Assembly: GCF_036227265.1 (NCBI RefSeq)
Contig: NZ_CP109446.1
Location: 6,217,001 to 6,281,000, forward strand
DNA from: Streptomyces sp. NBC_01476
Lineage (GTDB): Bacteria > Actinomycetota > Actinomycetes > Streptomycetales > Streptomycetaceae
Direction: 5' to 3'
Length of the DNA: 64,000 nt
The notes under the pieces are model-generated. The model was not told where the DNA came from. It was given only the letters and a program-made list of their open reading frames with translations, and searched no databases. Shown here piece by piece: positions 16,986 through 26,633 of the stretch. Within the stretch, counting starts at the first letter, position 1; the number at the start of each line of letters is the position of its first letter. The position numbers and the translations under genes were made by a program.

Positions 16986-18743
16986 GTGATCCAGGCCATC
17001 GGACTGACCAGTACCTCTCGCCGCAAAGCCCGGCCCACCGTCGCCGATCTGACCTTCGACATCCTGCCGGGCGAGGTGACCGGCCTGCTCGGGCCGGCCG
17101 GCTCCGGCAAGTCGACCGCCCTGCGGCTGCTGCTCGGTACGGAAGCCGGCCGCGGCGCCACCCTCGTCGACGGCCGTCCGCTGCACGAGCTGCCGCACCC
17201 CGCCCGGGAGATCGGCGCTGTCGTCGGCGACGTGGTCGGACACCCGCGCCGCACCGCCCGCGGCCATCTCCGGATGCTCTGTTCCGCGTTCGGGGTGCCG
17301 CTGTCACGGGCGGACGAGATGCTGCACCTGGTCGGACTCGACGCGATGGCCGACGAGCGGATCGGCACCTTCTCCCTCGGTATGGACCGCCGGCTGGGGT
17401 TCGCGGTGGCGCTGCTGGCCCGGCCGCGCGCGCTGATCCTCGACGACCCGGTCCGCGGTCTGCCGCCGCAGGAGGCCGCCTGGGTACATGAGCTGTCACG
17501 CAAACACGCGGCAGCCGGCGGGGCCGTACTGCTCACCGGCAGGGACGCGCGTGCCCTGGCCCGTACCGCCGATCAGGTGATCGCGCTGGAGAAGGGGCGG
17601 CTGGTCGCCAGCGAGTCCGCCGAGCACTTCGCACGTACCCGGCTGCGGCCGCACGTCGCGGTCCGTTCGCCGTACGCCCAGCGGCTCGCCGGGCTGCTCG
17701 CGGAGAGTGGCGCCGAAGTGATCAGCACGAGCGGCAGCCGTATCGCCGTGTACGGGACGACATCGGCGGCGGTGGGCGAAACCGCGTACCGCAACGGCAT
17801 TCTGCTGCACCACCTCGCCGACGAGGCCGTGCGGGTCGCCGTGCCCGAGACGGCGGACATCCCGCAGCCGGTCCGGACGCGGAAGGCGCCGCCGGTGCGG
17901 CTGATCGCCCACCGCACGGGCCCGGAGCGGCCGTTCGGCTACGAGTTGCGCCGCGCGTTCGGGGTGCGCACCCCCTGGCCGGCCGCCCTGCTGACGCTCC
18001 TCGGCTCGATGGCGGGCACCGTGCTGATGACCAGATGGGGCGCGGCCCCCACCTCGCCGCTCCGACTGGTCTCCGGCTGGGCCACCGAACTGCCGCTGCC
18101 GGTGGCCGTGATCGGGGCCGGCGGACTCGGCGCGCTCGGCTATGGCCAGGAGTTCACCTACCCGGCGCTCGCTCCCGGTTACGGCCCGGAGCCCCGCAGT
18201 CCCCGGCTGCTCGGCGCGAAGCTGGCGGTCAGCGGTGCCACCGCCCTCCTCCTGGCCACCCTCGCCACCCTGCTGAACCTGGTGATGCTGCGGACCGCGC
18301 CCGGCGCGCCCGGTGCCTTCGATCCGCTGGCGCATCCCGGTGCGCTGACCGCTTTCGGCGCGCTCGCTGTCGGGTGTGCCTGGGCCGGGGTGCTGGCCGC
18401 GGCGGTGTTCCGAACCACCGCGCTGGGGCTCGCCGCCGTGATGGCCGTTCCGGTGATGGTCGTACCGGCCGTCCGTATGGTTCTCGGCGGGGACGGTTCC
18501 CGGGAACTCGGCGACGCCGCCGACGCGTTGTGGTCACTGGTGACAGGCGTCTCCCAGGGCGGCGGCGCGGTGTCAGGGACACTGCGATTCGCCGGTCAAC
18601 CCGTCTTCCTCGCCCTGGTGTTGTCGCTGGCCGCACTGGTCGGGGCCTACGCGGCAAGCGCGTTGCGCGGACGGCGCCGGGGGCGGCGGTCAACTGCCCT
18701 TCGTACCGGCCAAACCGCCCCGCTCACCGGCGAAAAGAGCTGA
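16986..18743 (+). CDS. ABC transporter-like protein, fused ATPase and membrane domain, degenerate catalytic loops
   Basis: 585 aa. Residues ~1-210 are an ABC ATPase with a good Walker A (LLGPAGSGKSTALRLLLG) and signature-like FSLGMDRRLGF. Other conserved residues are altered: Walker B reads LILDDPVRGL (catalytic Glu to Asp), the Q-loop position reads IGAVVGDVV, and the switch-His region reads VLLTGRDARAL without a histidine. Residues ~330-565 contain about six hydrophobic segments resembling an ABC-2 permease. Substrate and even transport activity are uncertain. It lies between the NrtR-like gene and whiH. Confidence 0.85.
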   Translation: MIQAIGLTSTSRRKARPTVADLTFDILPGEVTGLLGPAGSGKSTALRLLLGTEAGRGATLVDGRPLHELPHPAREIGAVVGDVVGHPRRTARGHLRMLCSAFGVPLSRADEMLHLVGLDAMADERIGTFSLGMDRRLGFAVALLARPRALILDDPVRGLPPQEAAWVHELSRKHAAAGGAVLLTGRDARALARTADQVIALEKGRLVASESAEHFARTRLRPHVAVRSPYAQRLAGLLAESGAEVISTSGSRIAVYGTTSAAVGETAYRNGILLHHLADEAVRVAVPETADIPQPVRTRKAPPVRLIAHRTGPERPFGYELRRAFGVRTPWPAALLTLLGSMAGTVLMTRWGAAPTSPLRLVSGWATELPLPVAVIGAGGLGALGYGQEFTYPALAPGYGPEPRSPRLLGAKLAVSGATALLLATLATLLNLVMLRTAPGAPGAFDPLAHPGALTAFGALAVGCAWAGVLAAAVFRTTALGLAAVMAVPVMVVPAVRMVLGGDGSRELGDAADALWSLVTGVSQGGGAVSGTLRFAGQPVFLALVLSLAALVGAYAASALRGRRRGRRSTALRTGQTAPLTGEKS

Positions 18744-18813
18744 TTCCTCCATAAAAACGTCAATTATCAGGTGATGAGCACTCACCCTTTCGTGTGCTTT
18801 TCAGCAAAGCCCT

Positions 18814-18841
18814 CAAGGCCCGCAGCGGCATCGCCGACAAA
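18814..18841 (+). promoter_or_regulatory. Candidate sigma-WhiG promoter of whiH
   Basis: TCAA (18814-18817), a 16-base spacer, and GCCGACAA (18834-18841) resemble the WhiG/flagellar-type consensus TAAA-N15/16-GCCGATAA. It lies directly upstream of the whiH GTG. whiH is a known WhiG target in Streptomyces; assigning this exact site is my inference. Confidence 0.5.
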
Positions 18842-18847
18842 GGATGC

Positions 18848-19747
18848 GTGAGTACCCTTGCGCATTCGATGATGACCGCGGCTCGCTCCGCCGACTCCGG
18901 TATCGCCGGCCCGGGCGAGCTGGACCGCTACACGTACGCTGACGCCACCGGCACCGACCGCCCCGGACTTCCCTCCTGGGAGGGCATGGAGCCGGATATG
19001 AGCCGGGTCGGCCGCCGCGCCGGCGGCAGCCGTGGCCGGGGACTGCACGGGCAACTCGTCCAGCAGCTCGGCCAGATGATCGTCTCCGGTGACCTGGGCG
19101 CCGACCGCCCGCTGGTCCCCGAGGAGATCGGCCAGCGCTTCGAGGTCTCCCGCACGGTGGTGCGTGAGTCCCTGCGCGTGCTGGAGGCCAAAGGCCTGGT
19201 GAGCGCCCGTCCCAATGTCGGCACCCGGGTGCGCCCGGTGAGCGACTGGAACCTCCTCGACCCCGACATCATCGAATGGCGTGCCTTCGGACCGCAGCGG
19301 GACGAGCAGCGCCGTGAACTGCTGGAACTGCGCTGGACCATCGAACCGCTGGCCGCCCGGCTGGCCGCGGGCCACGGGCGCGAGGAGATCCAGCAGCGCC
19401 TGGCCGACATGGCGGAGATCATGGCCCACGCCGCCGCCCAGGGCGACGCGCTCACCTTCTCCCGCGCCGACAGCGAGTTCCACACCCTGCTGCTCCAGGT
19501 CGCGGGCAACCGGATGCTGGAGCACCTGTCGGGCATCGTCTCCTCGGCGCTGCACGTCTCCGGCGGCCCGGCGACCGGCTGCGACCGCCCCGCGGACGCC
19601 TCGGTCGGCCTGCACCACCGGATCGTCGAGGCGCTGTCCGAGGGCGACGGCGGCACCGCGGAGGCGGCCATGCGCCAGTTGCTCTCGGTCCCGGCCGAGC
19701 AACCGGCCTCAGGCGAACATGTCGTCCCCGCCCCCCGCGAGCACTGA
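18848..19747 (+). CDS. whiH: WhiH, GntR-family sporulation regulator
   Basis: WhiH is needed for normal septation of aerial hyphae into spores. The 299-aa product has an N-terminal extension, then a GntR winged helix (LHGQLVQQLGQMIVSGDLGA, EEIGQRFEVSRTVVRESLRV) at residues ~60-125. A FadR/FCD-type effector domain follows, with the metal-site pattern of that group (RADSEFHTLLLQVAGNRMLE, VGLHHRIVEALSEGDG). The GTG at 18848 follows AAAGGA. The position directly upstream of hrdB is the whiH-hrdB order of Streptomyces, which supports the name. Confidence 0.92.
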   Translation: MSTLAHSMMTAARSADSGIAGPGELDRYTYADATGTDRPGLPSWEGMEPDMSRVGRRAGGSRGRGLHGQLVQQLGQMIVSGDLGADRPLVPEEIGQRFEVSRTVVRESLRVLEAKGLVSARPNVGTRVRPVSDWNLLDPDIIEWRAFGPQRDEQRRELLELRWTIEPLAARLAAGHGREEIQQRLADMAEIMAHAAAQGDALTFSRADSEFHTLLLQVAGNRMLEHLSGIVSSALHVSGGPATGCDRPADASVGLHHRIVEALSEGDGGTAEAAMRQLLSVPAEQPASGEHVVPAPREH

Positions 19748-20000
19748 CCGCATCCCGGGCCGCCGCAGGACCCCTGTCGTCGGGTCCGGCGGCGGCCTTA
19801 CGCGTGGCATATGCCGGATTTACTACCAGTGGGTACGATTCGGGGTGTGACTCGGGCCACGTAGGCTGGGCGTAACGCTTGGCGAGGCAGTGCGATGACT
19901 TAAGAGGTGGCAGCCGTACGAGGAATATTCAGCGTCGTGTTCGACGCTGAGTCGCTGTCCGGTTCCACCGAGTCGTTCCCATCGTTCCGAGAGGTTGTTC
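19748..20000 (+). promoter_or_regulatory. hrdB promoter and 5' leader region
   Basis: This 253-bp gap holds no gene. Two -10-like hexamers are visible, TACGAT (19834-19839) and TAGGCT (19862-19867), giving a long untranslated leader before the hrdB GTG. Long leaders are known for Streptomyces hrdB. Which hexamer is used cannot be told from sequence. Confidence 0.45.
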
Positions 20001-21572
<1,572 letters not shown>

Positions 21573-21590
21573 TCTCCGGTCGGCGCTTCG

Positions 21591-21620
21591 GCCGGGACCC
21601 GTACCGAACGGGTTTCCGGC
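21591..21620 (+). terminator. Hairpin terminator after hrdB
   Basis: GCCGG-g-ACCCGT (21591-21602) pairs with ACGGGT-tt-CCGGC (21608-21620) around the loop accga. It is 19 bases after the hrdB stop. Confidence 0.6.
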
Positions 21621-21717
21621 CGGGCGGACAACCCGGAAAAGCCCCCTTGCGGATGCGGCCTCCGGCCCTGTCGATGACTCTTGGTGTTCAGAGTTGTTCA
21701 CAGGGTCAGGAGGCCGT

Positions 21718-22554
21718 ATGCGTTTCCCCATCCGTGCCGTGATCGCGGCGGCGGTGGCACTGCTGCCGGCGATGGCCGTACCGCTGGCTGGGCCCGCCGC
21801 CCCGGCCGCCGCGAACGGTGTCGTCATCGGCGGCAGCCCAACCACCACCGATCAGGAACCGTGGGTCGTCGCCCTGTCCAGCCGGTCGCGCTTCGGCTCG
21901 GGGAGATCCGGCCAGTTCTGCGGAGGCGTGGCGGTCGGGCCGCGTACGGTCGTCACCGCCGCGCACTGCTTCGGCCGGGAGGCGCTGGGCGTCTCCGACT
22001 GGCGGCAACTGCCCGACCTGCGGGTCATCGAGGGGCGCACCGATCTGACCGGCGACGCCGGTGAGGAGCTGAAGCTCTCCGATGTCTGGGTGAATCCGGA
22101 CTTCGACGCGTCGACCAATGCCGGCGACGTCGCGGTGATCACGCTGGCGCAGGATCTGCCCAGCGGGGCGGCCATCGCGCTCGCACAGCCCTCGGACACC
22201 TCGCTGTACCAGGACGGGGTCCAGGCGGAGGTGTACGGCTGGGGGGACACCACGGGCCGCGGTGACTACGCGGACTCGCTACGGTCCGCGCCGGTCACCG
22301 TCTTCGCGGACACGACCTGTGAGAGGGCGTACCCGGGCAGTACGGACGGCATCTATGTGAAGTCCACCATGATGTGCGCCGGGGCGCCTACGGGCGGCCG
22401 TGACGCCTGTCAGGGCGACAGCGGCGGCCCGCTGGTGGTTGCCGACCGTCTCGTAGGACTGGTGTCGTGGGGTACTGGATGTGCGGAGGCCGCATATCCA
22501 GGTGTCTATACGCGGGTCTCCGCGGTGGCCGCGCTGGTCGCGCAGCACATGTGA
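21718..22554 (+). CDS. Secreted trypsin-like serine protease (S1)
   Basis: A 278-aa secreted protease. A signal peptide is clear (MRFPIRAVIAAAVALLPAMA, cleavage probably after AAPAAAN), then the mature start VVIGGSPTT. The catalytic triad motifs are TAAHCF (His), NAGDVAVITLA (Asp) and CQGDSGGPLVV (Ser). GTGCAEAAYPGVYTRVS completes the S1 fold. Three disulfide pairs are possible. GGAGG precedes the ATG. It ends at a shared strong terminator with the convergent DUF7455 gene. Confidence 0.95.
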   Translation: MRFPIRAVIAAAVALLPAMAVPLAGPAAPAAANGVVIGGSPTTTDQEPWVVALSSRSRFGSGRSGQFCGGVAVGPRTVVTAAHCFGREALGVSDWRQLPDLRVIEGRTDLTGDAGEELKLSDVWVNPDFDASTNAGDVAVITLAQDLPSGAAIALAQPSDTSLYQDGVQAEVYGWGDTTGRGDYADSLRSAPVTVFADTTCERAYPGSTDGIYVKSTMMCAGAPTGGRDACQGDSGGPLVVADRLVGLVSWGTGCAEAAYPGVYTRVSAVAALVAQHM

Positions 22555-22604
22555 GGACCGGGCGGGCGGGAGCCCGCTGAGCGCCGGCGGGGCCCGGAAA
22601 ACCT

Positions 22605-22641
22605 GCGGGCGGACACCCCCTGAAGGGGTCCGTCCGCCCGC
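22605..22641. terminator. Strong bidirectional hairpin terminator
   Basis: GCGGGCGGAC (22605-22614) pairs perfectly with GTCCGCCCGC (22632-22641), and CCCC/GGGG extends the stem. It lies between two convergent genes. Confidence 0.8.
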
Positions 22642-22669
22642 GGTCCGAACTCGTCGCTGGTGCGAAGTG

Positions 22670-22900
22670 TCAGCGCTCGTCGTCTCCCGCCGACGCCGGC
22701 TTGTCGGTCAGCCTGCCGGTCTCATCCTGTATATCGGCTGCGATCTTCTTCAGCTCCGGCTCGAACTTCCGGCCGTGGTGAGCGCAGAAGAGCAGCTCTC
22801 CACCGCTGGCGAGTACGACGCGCAGGTAAGCCTGAGCGCCGCAACGGTCGCAGCGGTCTGCCGCTGTCAGCGGACTCGCGGGGGTCAGAACAGTGGTCAC
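22670..22900 (-). CDS. DUF7455 small zinc-ribbon-like protein
   Basis: The 76-aa protein starts VTTVLTPASPLTAADRCDRC and has a CxxC plus CAHH arrangement (CDRCGAQAYLRVVL, LLFCAHHGRKFEPELKKI) that should bind one zinc. This short family is common in actinobacteria near hrdB. Its function is unknown. The GTG start is preceded by AAGAGG. Confidence 0.85.
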   Translation of the reverse strand: MTTVLTPASPLTAADRCDRCGAQAYLRVVLASGGELLFCAHHGRKFEPELKKIAADIQDETGRLTDKPASAGDDER

Positions 22901-23328
22901 GTCGCCTCTTCTCTAGCTCGACGAGCTGTCGTACCAGGGTCAACATCCAACCAGGCCGAAAACGTTCCCGCTCACGGCTTTTCCTCGGAAACCGTCGTCG
23001 GAATGACTGGGTGTTACCGATTGGCGGCGAATAGGAGTCAGTTGCGTCAGATGTCGCGTTTGGGGCTTGTTGTCCGAACTCGTCCCCGGCTGGCTGTCGG
23101 GTTGTTGCTGAGGACGTGCCCGGAGCCTAAATGGTTCATGCCTCTTTGGGAACGTGACATGTGTATCACTCGCGCGGGTTATCGAACGCCTGCTCGATAA
23201 GGTCTAGTATGGGCGTTCCGGATGCCGGGTCGCGGCGTCGCCCACCTGCCCGGCATCGGTACCCTCTCACCGGTGCGACCCATATCGGTTGACGAACATC
23301 ACTACATCTGGATCGAGGAGCTGCCCGC
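22901..23328 (+). promoter_or_regulatory. Intergenic region upstream of parE
   Basis: 428 bases without a convincing gene. It contains a perfect inverted repeat, TTATCGA (23179-23185) and TCGATAA (23194-23200), with an 8-base spacer. A TAGTAT -10-like hexamer lies at 23205-23210. Together they look like an operator beside a promoter for parE. GAGGAG precedes the parE GTG. Confidence 0.45.
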
Positions 23329-25449
23329 GTGACCGCCGAAACATCCGTGCCGTCCTCCGCGCTGCTGGCCGGCGCGGACCGTGACGGCTCCAACTACACC
23401 GCGCGGCACCTGCTCGTCCTCGAAGGCCTCGAAGCCGTACGCAAACGGCCCGGTATGTACATCGGATCGACCGACAGTCGCGGTCTGATGCACTGCGTTT
23501 GGGAGATCATCGACAACTCCGTCGATGAGGCGCTGGGCGGCCACGGTGACCGCATCGAGGTGCTCCTGCACGAGGACGGCTCCGTCGAGGTACGGGACAA
23601 CGGCCGTGGTATCCCGGTCGACGTCGAGCCCAAGACCGGGCTCTCCGGCGTCGAGGTCGTGATGACCAAGCTGCACGCCGGCGGAAAGTTCGGCGGCGGA
23701 TCGTACGCGGCTTCCGGCGGTCTGCACGGCGTCGGCGCCTCCGTGGTCAACGCGCTCTCCGCCCGGCTGGATGTCGAGGTCGACCGCGGCGGCCACACCC
23801 ACTCTCTCAGTTTCCGCCGAGGCGTCCCCGGGCGCTACTCGAAACCGGGCCCGGACGCCCCCTTCGAGCCCGCGAGCGGCCTTGTCAGGACCAAGAAGGT
23901 CCCCCGCACCCGGACCGGCACCCGAGTCCGTTACTGGGCCGACAGGCAGATCTTCCTCAAGGACGCCAAGCTCTCGCTGGAGCACCTCCACCAGCGGGCC
24001 CGCCAGACGGCCTTCCTCGTCCCGGGCCTGACGATCGTGGTCCGCGACGAACGCGGCATCGAGACCGACAAGCCGGTCGAGGAGGTCTTCCACTTCGACG
24101 GCGGCATCAGCGAGTTCTGCGAGTACCTCGCGCCGGACAAGCCGATCTGCGACGTCCTGCGGCTGACCGGCAGCGGCAGCTTCAAGGAGACCGTGCCGGT
24201 CCTGGACGACCGCGGGCACATGACCGCCACCGAGGTCACCCGTGAGCTGGGCGTGGACATCGCCCTGCGCTGGGGCACCGGGTACGACACCACCACCAGG
24301 TCGTACGTCAACATCATCGCCACCCCCAAGGGCGGCACCCACATGACCGGTTTCGAGCGGTCGATCACCAAGACGGTCAACGAGGTGCTGCGCGCCACCA
24401 AGCTGCTCCGGGTCGCCGAGGACGACATCGTCAAGGACGACGCCATAGAGGGCCTGACGGCGGTGGTCACCGTCCGGCTCGCCGAGCCGCAGTTCGAGGG
24501 CCAGACCAAGGAAGTGCTCGGCACCTCGGCGGCCAACCGGATCGTGGCCGCGGTGGTGGCCAAGGAGCTCAAGGAGTTCCTGACCTCGGTCAAGCGCGAC
24601 ACCAAGGCCCAGGCCCGCGCGGTGCTGGAGAAGGCAGTCGCCGCCGCCAGGACCCGCATCGCCGCCCGGCAGCACAAGGAGGCCCAGCGCCGGAAGACCG
24701 CGCTGGAGACCTCGTCGCTGCCGGCGAAGCTCGCGGACTGCCGCAGCGACGCCGTGGACCGCAGCGAACTGTTCATCGTCGAGGGCGACTCGGCGCTCGG
24801 CACCGCCAAGCTGGCCCGCAACTCCGAGTTCCAGGCGCTGCTGCCGATCCGGGGCAAGATCCTCAACGTGCAGAAGGCGTCCATCTCGGACATGCTCAAG
24901 AACGCCGAGTGCGGCGCGATCATCCAGGTGATAGGAGCAGGGTCGGGCCGGACCTTCGACATCGACCAGGCGCGCTACGGCAAGGTCATCTTCCTCGCCG
25001 ACGCCGATGTCGACGGCGCCCACATCCGCACCCTGCTGCTGACCCTCTTCCAGCGCTACATGCGGCCGATGGTCGAGGCCGGCCGGGTGTTCTCGGCGGT
25101 GCCCCCGCTGCACCGGATCGAGCTGGTCCAGCCCAAGAAGGGCCAGGAGAAGTACCTGTACACGTACTCCGACAACGAACTCCGGCAGACCCTGCTGGAC
25201 CTTGAGCGGCGCAACGTCCGCTACAAGGACTCCATCCAGCGCTACAAGGGCCTCGGCGAGATGGACGCCAACCAGTTGGCCGAGACCACGATGGACCCGC
25301 GCCACCGCACCCTGCGCCGCATCAACATCGGCGACCTCGAAGCCGCCGAGCAGGCGTTCGACCTCCTGATGGGGAACGAGGTCGCACCGCGCAAGGAGTT
25401 CATCACCAACTCGGCGGCCACGCTGGACCGGGCGCGGATCGACGTCTGA
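23329..25449 (+). CDS. parE: Topoisomerase IV / second gyrase, subunit B
   Basis: ParE (GyrB2) is the ATPase subunit that, with ParC, removes links between daughter chromosomes. The 706-aa product has a GHKL ATPase (VRKRPGMYIGSTDSRGLMHC, DNGRGIPVDVEPKTGLSG, ASGGLHGVGASVVNALS). The TOPRIM domain has EGDSALGTAK and ADADVDGAHIRTLLLTLF. The end is YKGLGEMDANQLAETTMDP. Its partner gene parC lies at 48339-50789. The last 52 bp are the attachment site of the downstream element and remain fully coding. Confidence 0.95.
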   Translation: MTAETSVPSSALLAGADRDGSNYTARHLLVLEGLEAVRKRPGMYIGSTDSRGLMHCVWEIIDNSVDEALGGHGDRIEVLLHEDGSVEVRDNGRGIPVDVEPKTGLSGVEVVMTKLHAGGKFGGGSYAASGGLHGVGASVVNALSARLDVEVDRGGHTHSLSFRRGVPGRYSKPGPDAPFEPASGLVRTKKVPRTRTGTRVRYWADRQIFLKDAKLSLEHLHQRARQTAFLVPGLTIVVRDERGIETDKPVEEVFHFDGGISEFCEYLAPDKPICDVLRLTGSGSFKETVPVLDDRGHMTATEVTRELGVDIALRWGTGYDTTTRSYVNIIATPKGGTHMTGFERSITKTVNEVLRATKLLRVAEDDIVKDDAIEGLTAVVTVRLAEPQFEGQTKEVLGTSAANRIVAAVVAKELKEFLTSVKRDTKAQARAVLEKAVAAARTRIAARQHKEAQRRKTALETSSLPAKLADCRSDAVDRSELFIVEGDSALGTAKLARNSEFQALLPIRGKILNVQKASISDMLKNAECGAIIQVIGAGSGRTFDIDQARYGKVIFLADADVDGAHIRTLLLTLFQRYMRPMVEAGRVFSAVPPLHRIELVQPKKGQEKYLYTYSDNELRQTLLDLERRNVRYKDSIQRYKGLGEMDANQLAETTMDPRHRTLRRINIGDLEAAEQAFDLLMGNEVAPRKEFITNSAATLDRARIDV
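25398..25449 (+). repeat. attL-like direct repeat (3' end of intact parE)
   Basis: It encodes the final residues FITNSAATLDRARIDV plus stop. It matches 39719-39770 except at 25419 (C versus G) and 25446 (C versus G). Both differences are at third codon positions and silent. Confidence 0.8.
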
Positions 25450-25491
25450 CCTGCGGCGGAGCAAGCACGCCGCCTGAGCTACCCCCTTGCG

Positions 25492-25509
25492 GTCCGCAAA
25501 CAGTCCGCA
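25492..25509 (+). repeat. Subterminal repeat at left end of the element
   Basis: GTCCGCAAACAGTCCGCA occurs here and, with one change, at 39597-39614 in the same orientation. It is itself a partial tandem of GTCCGCA. It may be an integrase arm site; this is inference. Confidence 0.5.
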
Positions 25510-25543
25510 AGGGATTTGCCGCGAGACCGGCGCGGGGGAGTGG

Positions 25544-25867
25544 CTATGCCGCTTCCTCGGCCGGCGTCTCGCCCTCGTCCGGGCGGTCCGCGTAGGCCTT
25601 GTCGACGGCGGCCCGGGTCCGCGCCTCGGAGTCGGGCCACAGGTGGGTGTAGATGTTCAGCGTCATGGCCGCGTCGGTGTGGCCAAGTCGCTCGGAGACG
25701 GTCTTCACCGACTCGCCGTGGTTGATCAGCAGGCCGGCGTAGTGGTGCCGGAGGGCGTGCGGGCCGATGCCGTCCGGTATACCTGCCTTCCGGCACGCGG
25801 GGCGCCAGACCCGCTTCATGAACTCGTTGTACGCCACAGAGCCGCCCTGGGGAGCCGTGAACCGGCC
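25544..25867 (-). pseudogene. Tyrosine-type site-specific integrase, C-terminal fragment
   Basis: Only the last ~107 residues remain. They contain the catalytic signatures of tyrosine recombinases: HALRHHYAGLLINHGES (HxxR), TVSERLGH, and the nucleophile tyrosine in LNIYTHLWPDSE. Upstream of about GRFTAPQGG the frame turns into unrelated sequence, so the N-terminal half was lost at a junction near 25868. It sits next to the parE repeat, where an integrase would be expected. It cannot be active. Confidence 0.8.
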
Positions 25868-25868
25868 C

Positions 25869-26497
25869 GGAACACCCTGGCAGCGGGCCACCGAAGCCCC
25901 CGACACCCTGCCCGGGCACCTCACCGACACCGAACCGACGGCCGACGGCGACCGTGCCAGCCAGGCCCAGCTCGCCGCACTCGGCGAACTCATCGAAGCC
26001 ACCGCCCAGACCGCCCCAGCAGAACTCCGCGCCCAACTCCGAGCAGCGTCACAGACGTACGCCCGGGCAGAACGCTCCCAGATCCGCGCCGAACACAGCA
26101 CCGCCGCACTCACCCAGCGCCAGCCCAACCCGGACACCCGCGCCACCCTCGCGAACGACCTACGGGCCGCCGTCCCCGACCACGCCGCCCGCATCCTCGC
26201 CGATCCCGACTGGCCCGCTCTTGCCGCCGTCCTCGCGGATGCCGAGGCCGGCGGCCACCAGCCGGTTCAACTCCTCAAGGAAGCTGCCGAACGACGCGAA
26301 CTCCACACCGCCAGCCCGCCCGCGTGCTCCTCACCCGGCTCCAGCACACCAGCCGCAACCCCGCCCCCAACCGCCGCGCCGAAGCAGCCCGCATGCGCTC
26401 CCGCGTCGCAGGCAACCTCTCCCGACCGCCCATTCCGCAGCCCGTGGCGACAGCCACCAGCCCGGCCACCGACTCCCAGCAGCACCGTATGCGCTGA
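25869..26497 (+). pseudogene. Relaxase/mobilisation-like protein, C-terminal fragment with frameshift
   Basis: The reading frame LAALGELIEATAQTAPAELR through LLKEAAERRELHTA is continued in another frame by RVLLTRLQHTSRNPAPNRRA and EAARMRSRVAGNL, ending at 26497. The shift is near 26320. The pattern resembles the C-terminal end of plasmid mobilisation relaxases of Streptomyces (DPDWPALAAVLADAEAGGHQ is characteristic). The N-terminal catalytic part is missing. Together with the integrase stub it points to an ancestral integrative and mobilisable element. The family call is from memory. Confidence 0.5.
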
Positions 26498-26633
26498 CCC
26501 GGCGTGTCCGGTCACCGTCGTCGTCGGACCAGTTGTCGGTGGTCTGCGGCATGATGCGGGGCATGTGACGGTCCGTCCGACAGGGGTTCCCGAGGCCGTC
26601 GGTGACGAAGGGGGTGCCGTGCGCAGACCGGTC

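Noticed and set aside
25450..25543. tRNA gene as attachment site near the left end
   Set aside because: No cloverleaf-like sequence or T-loop motif was found; the repeat is wholly parE coding sequence.
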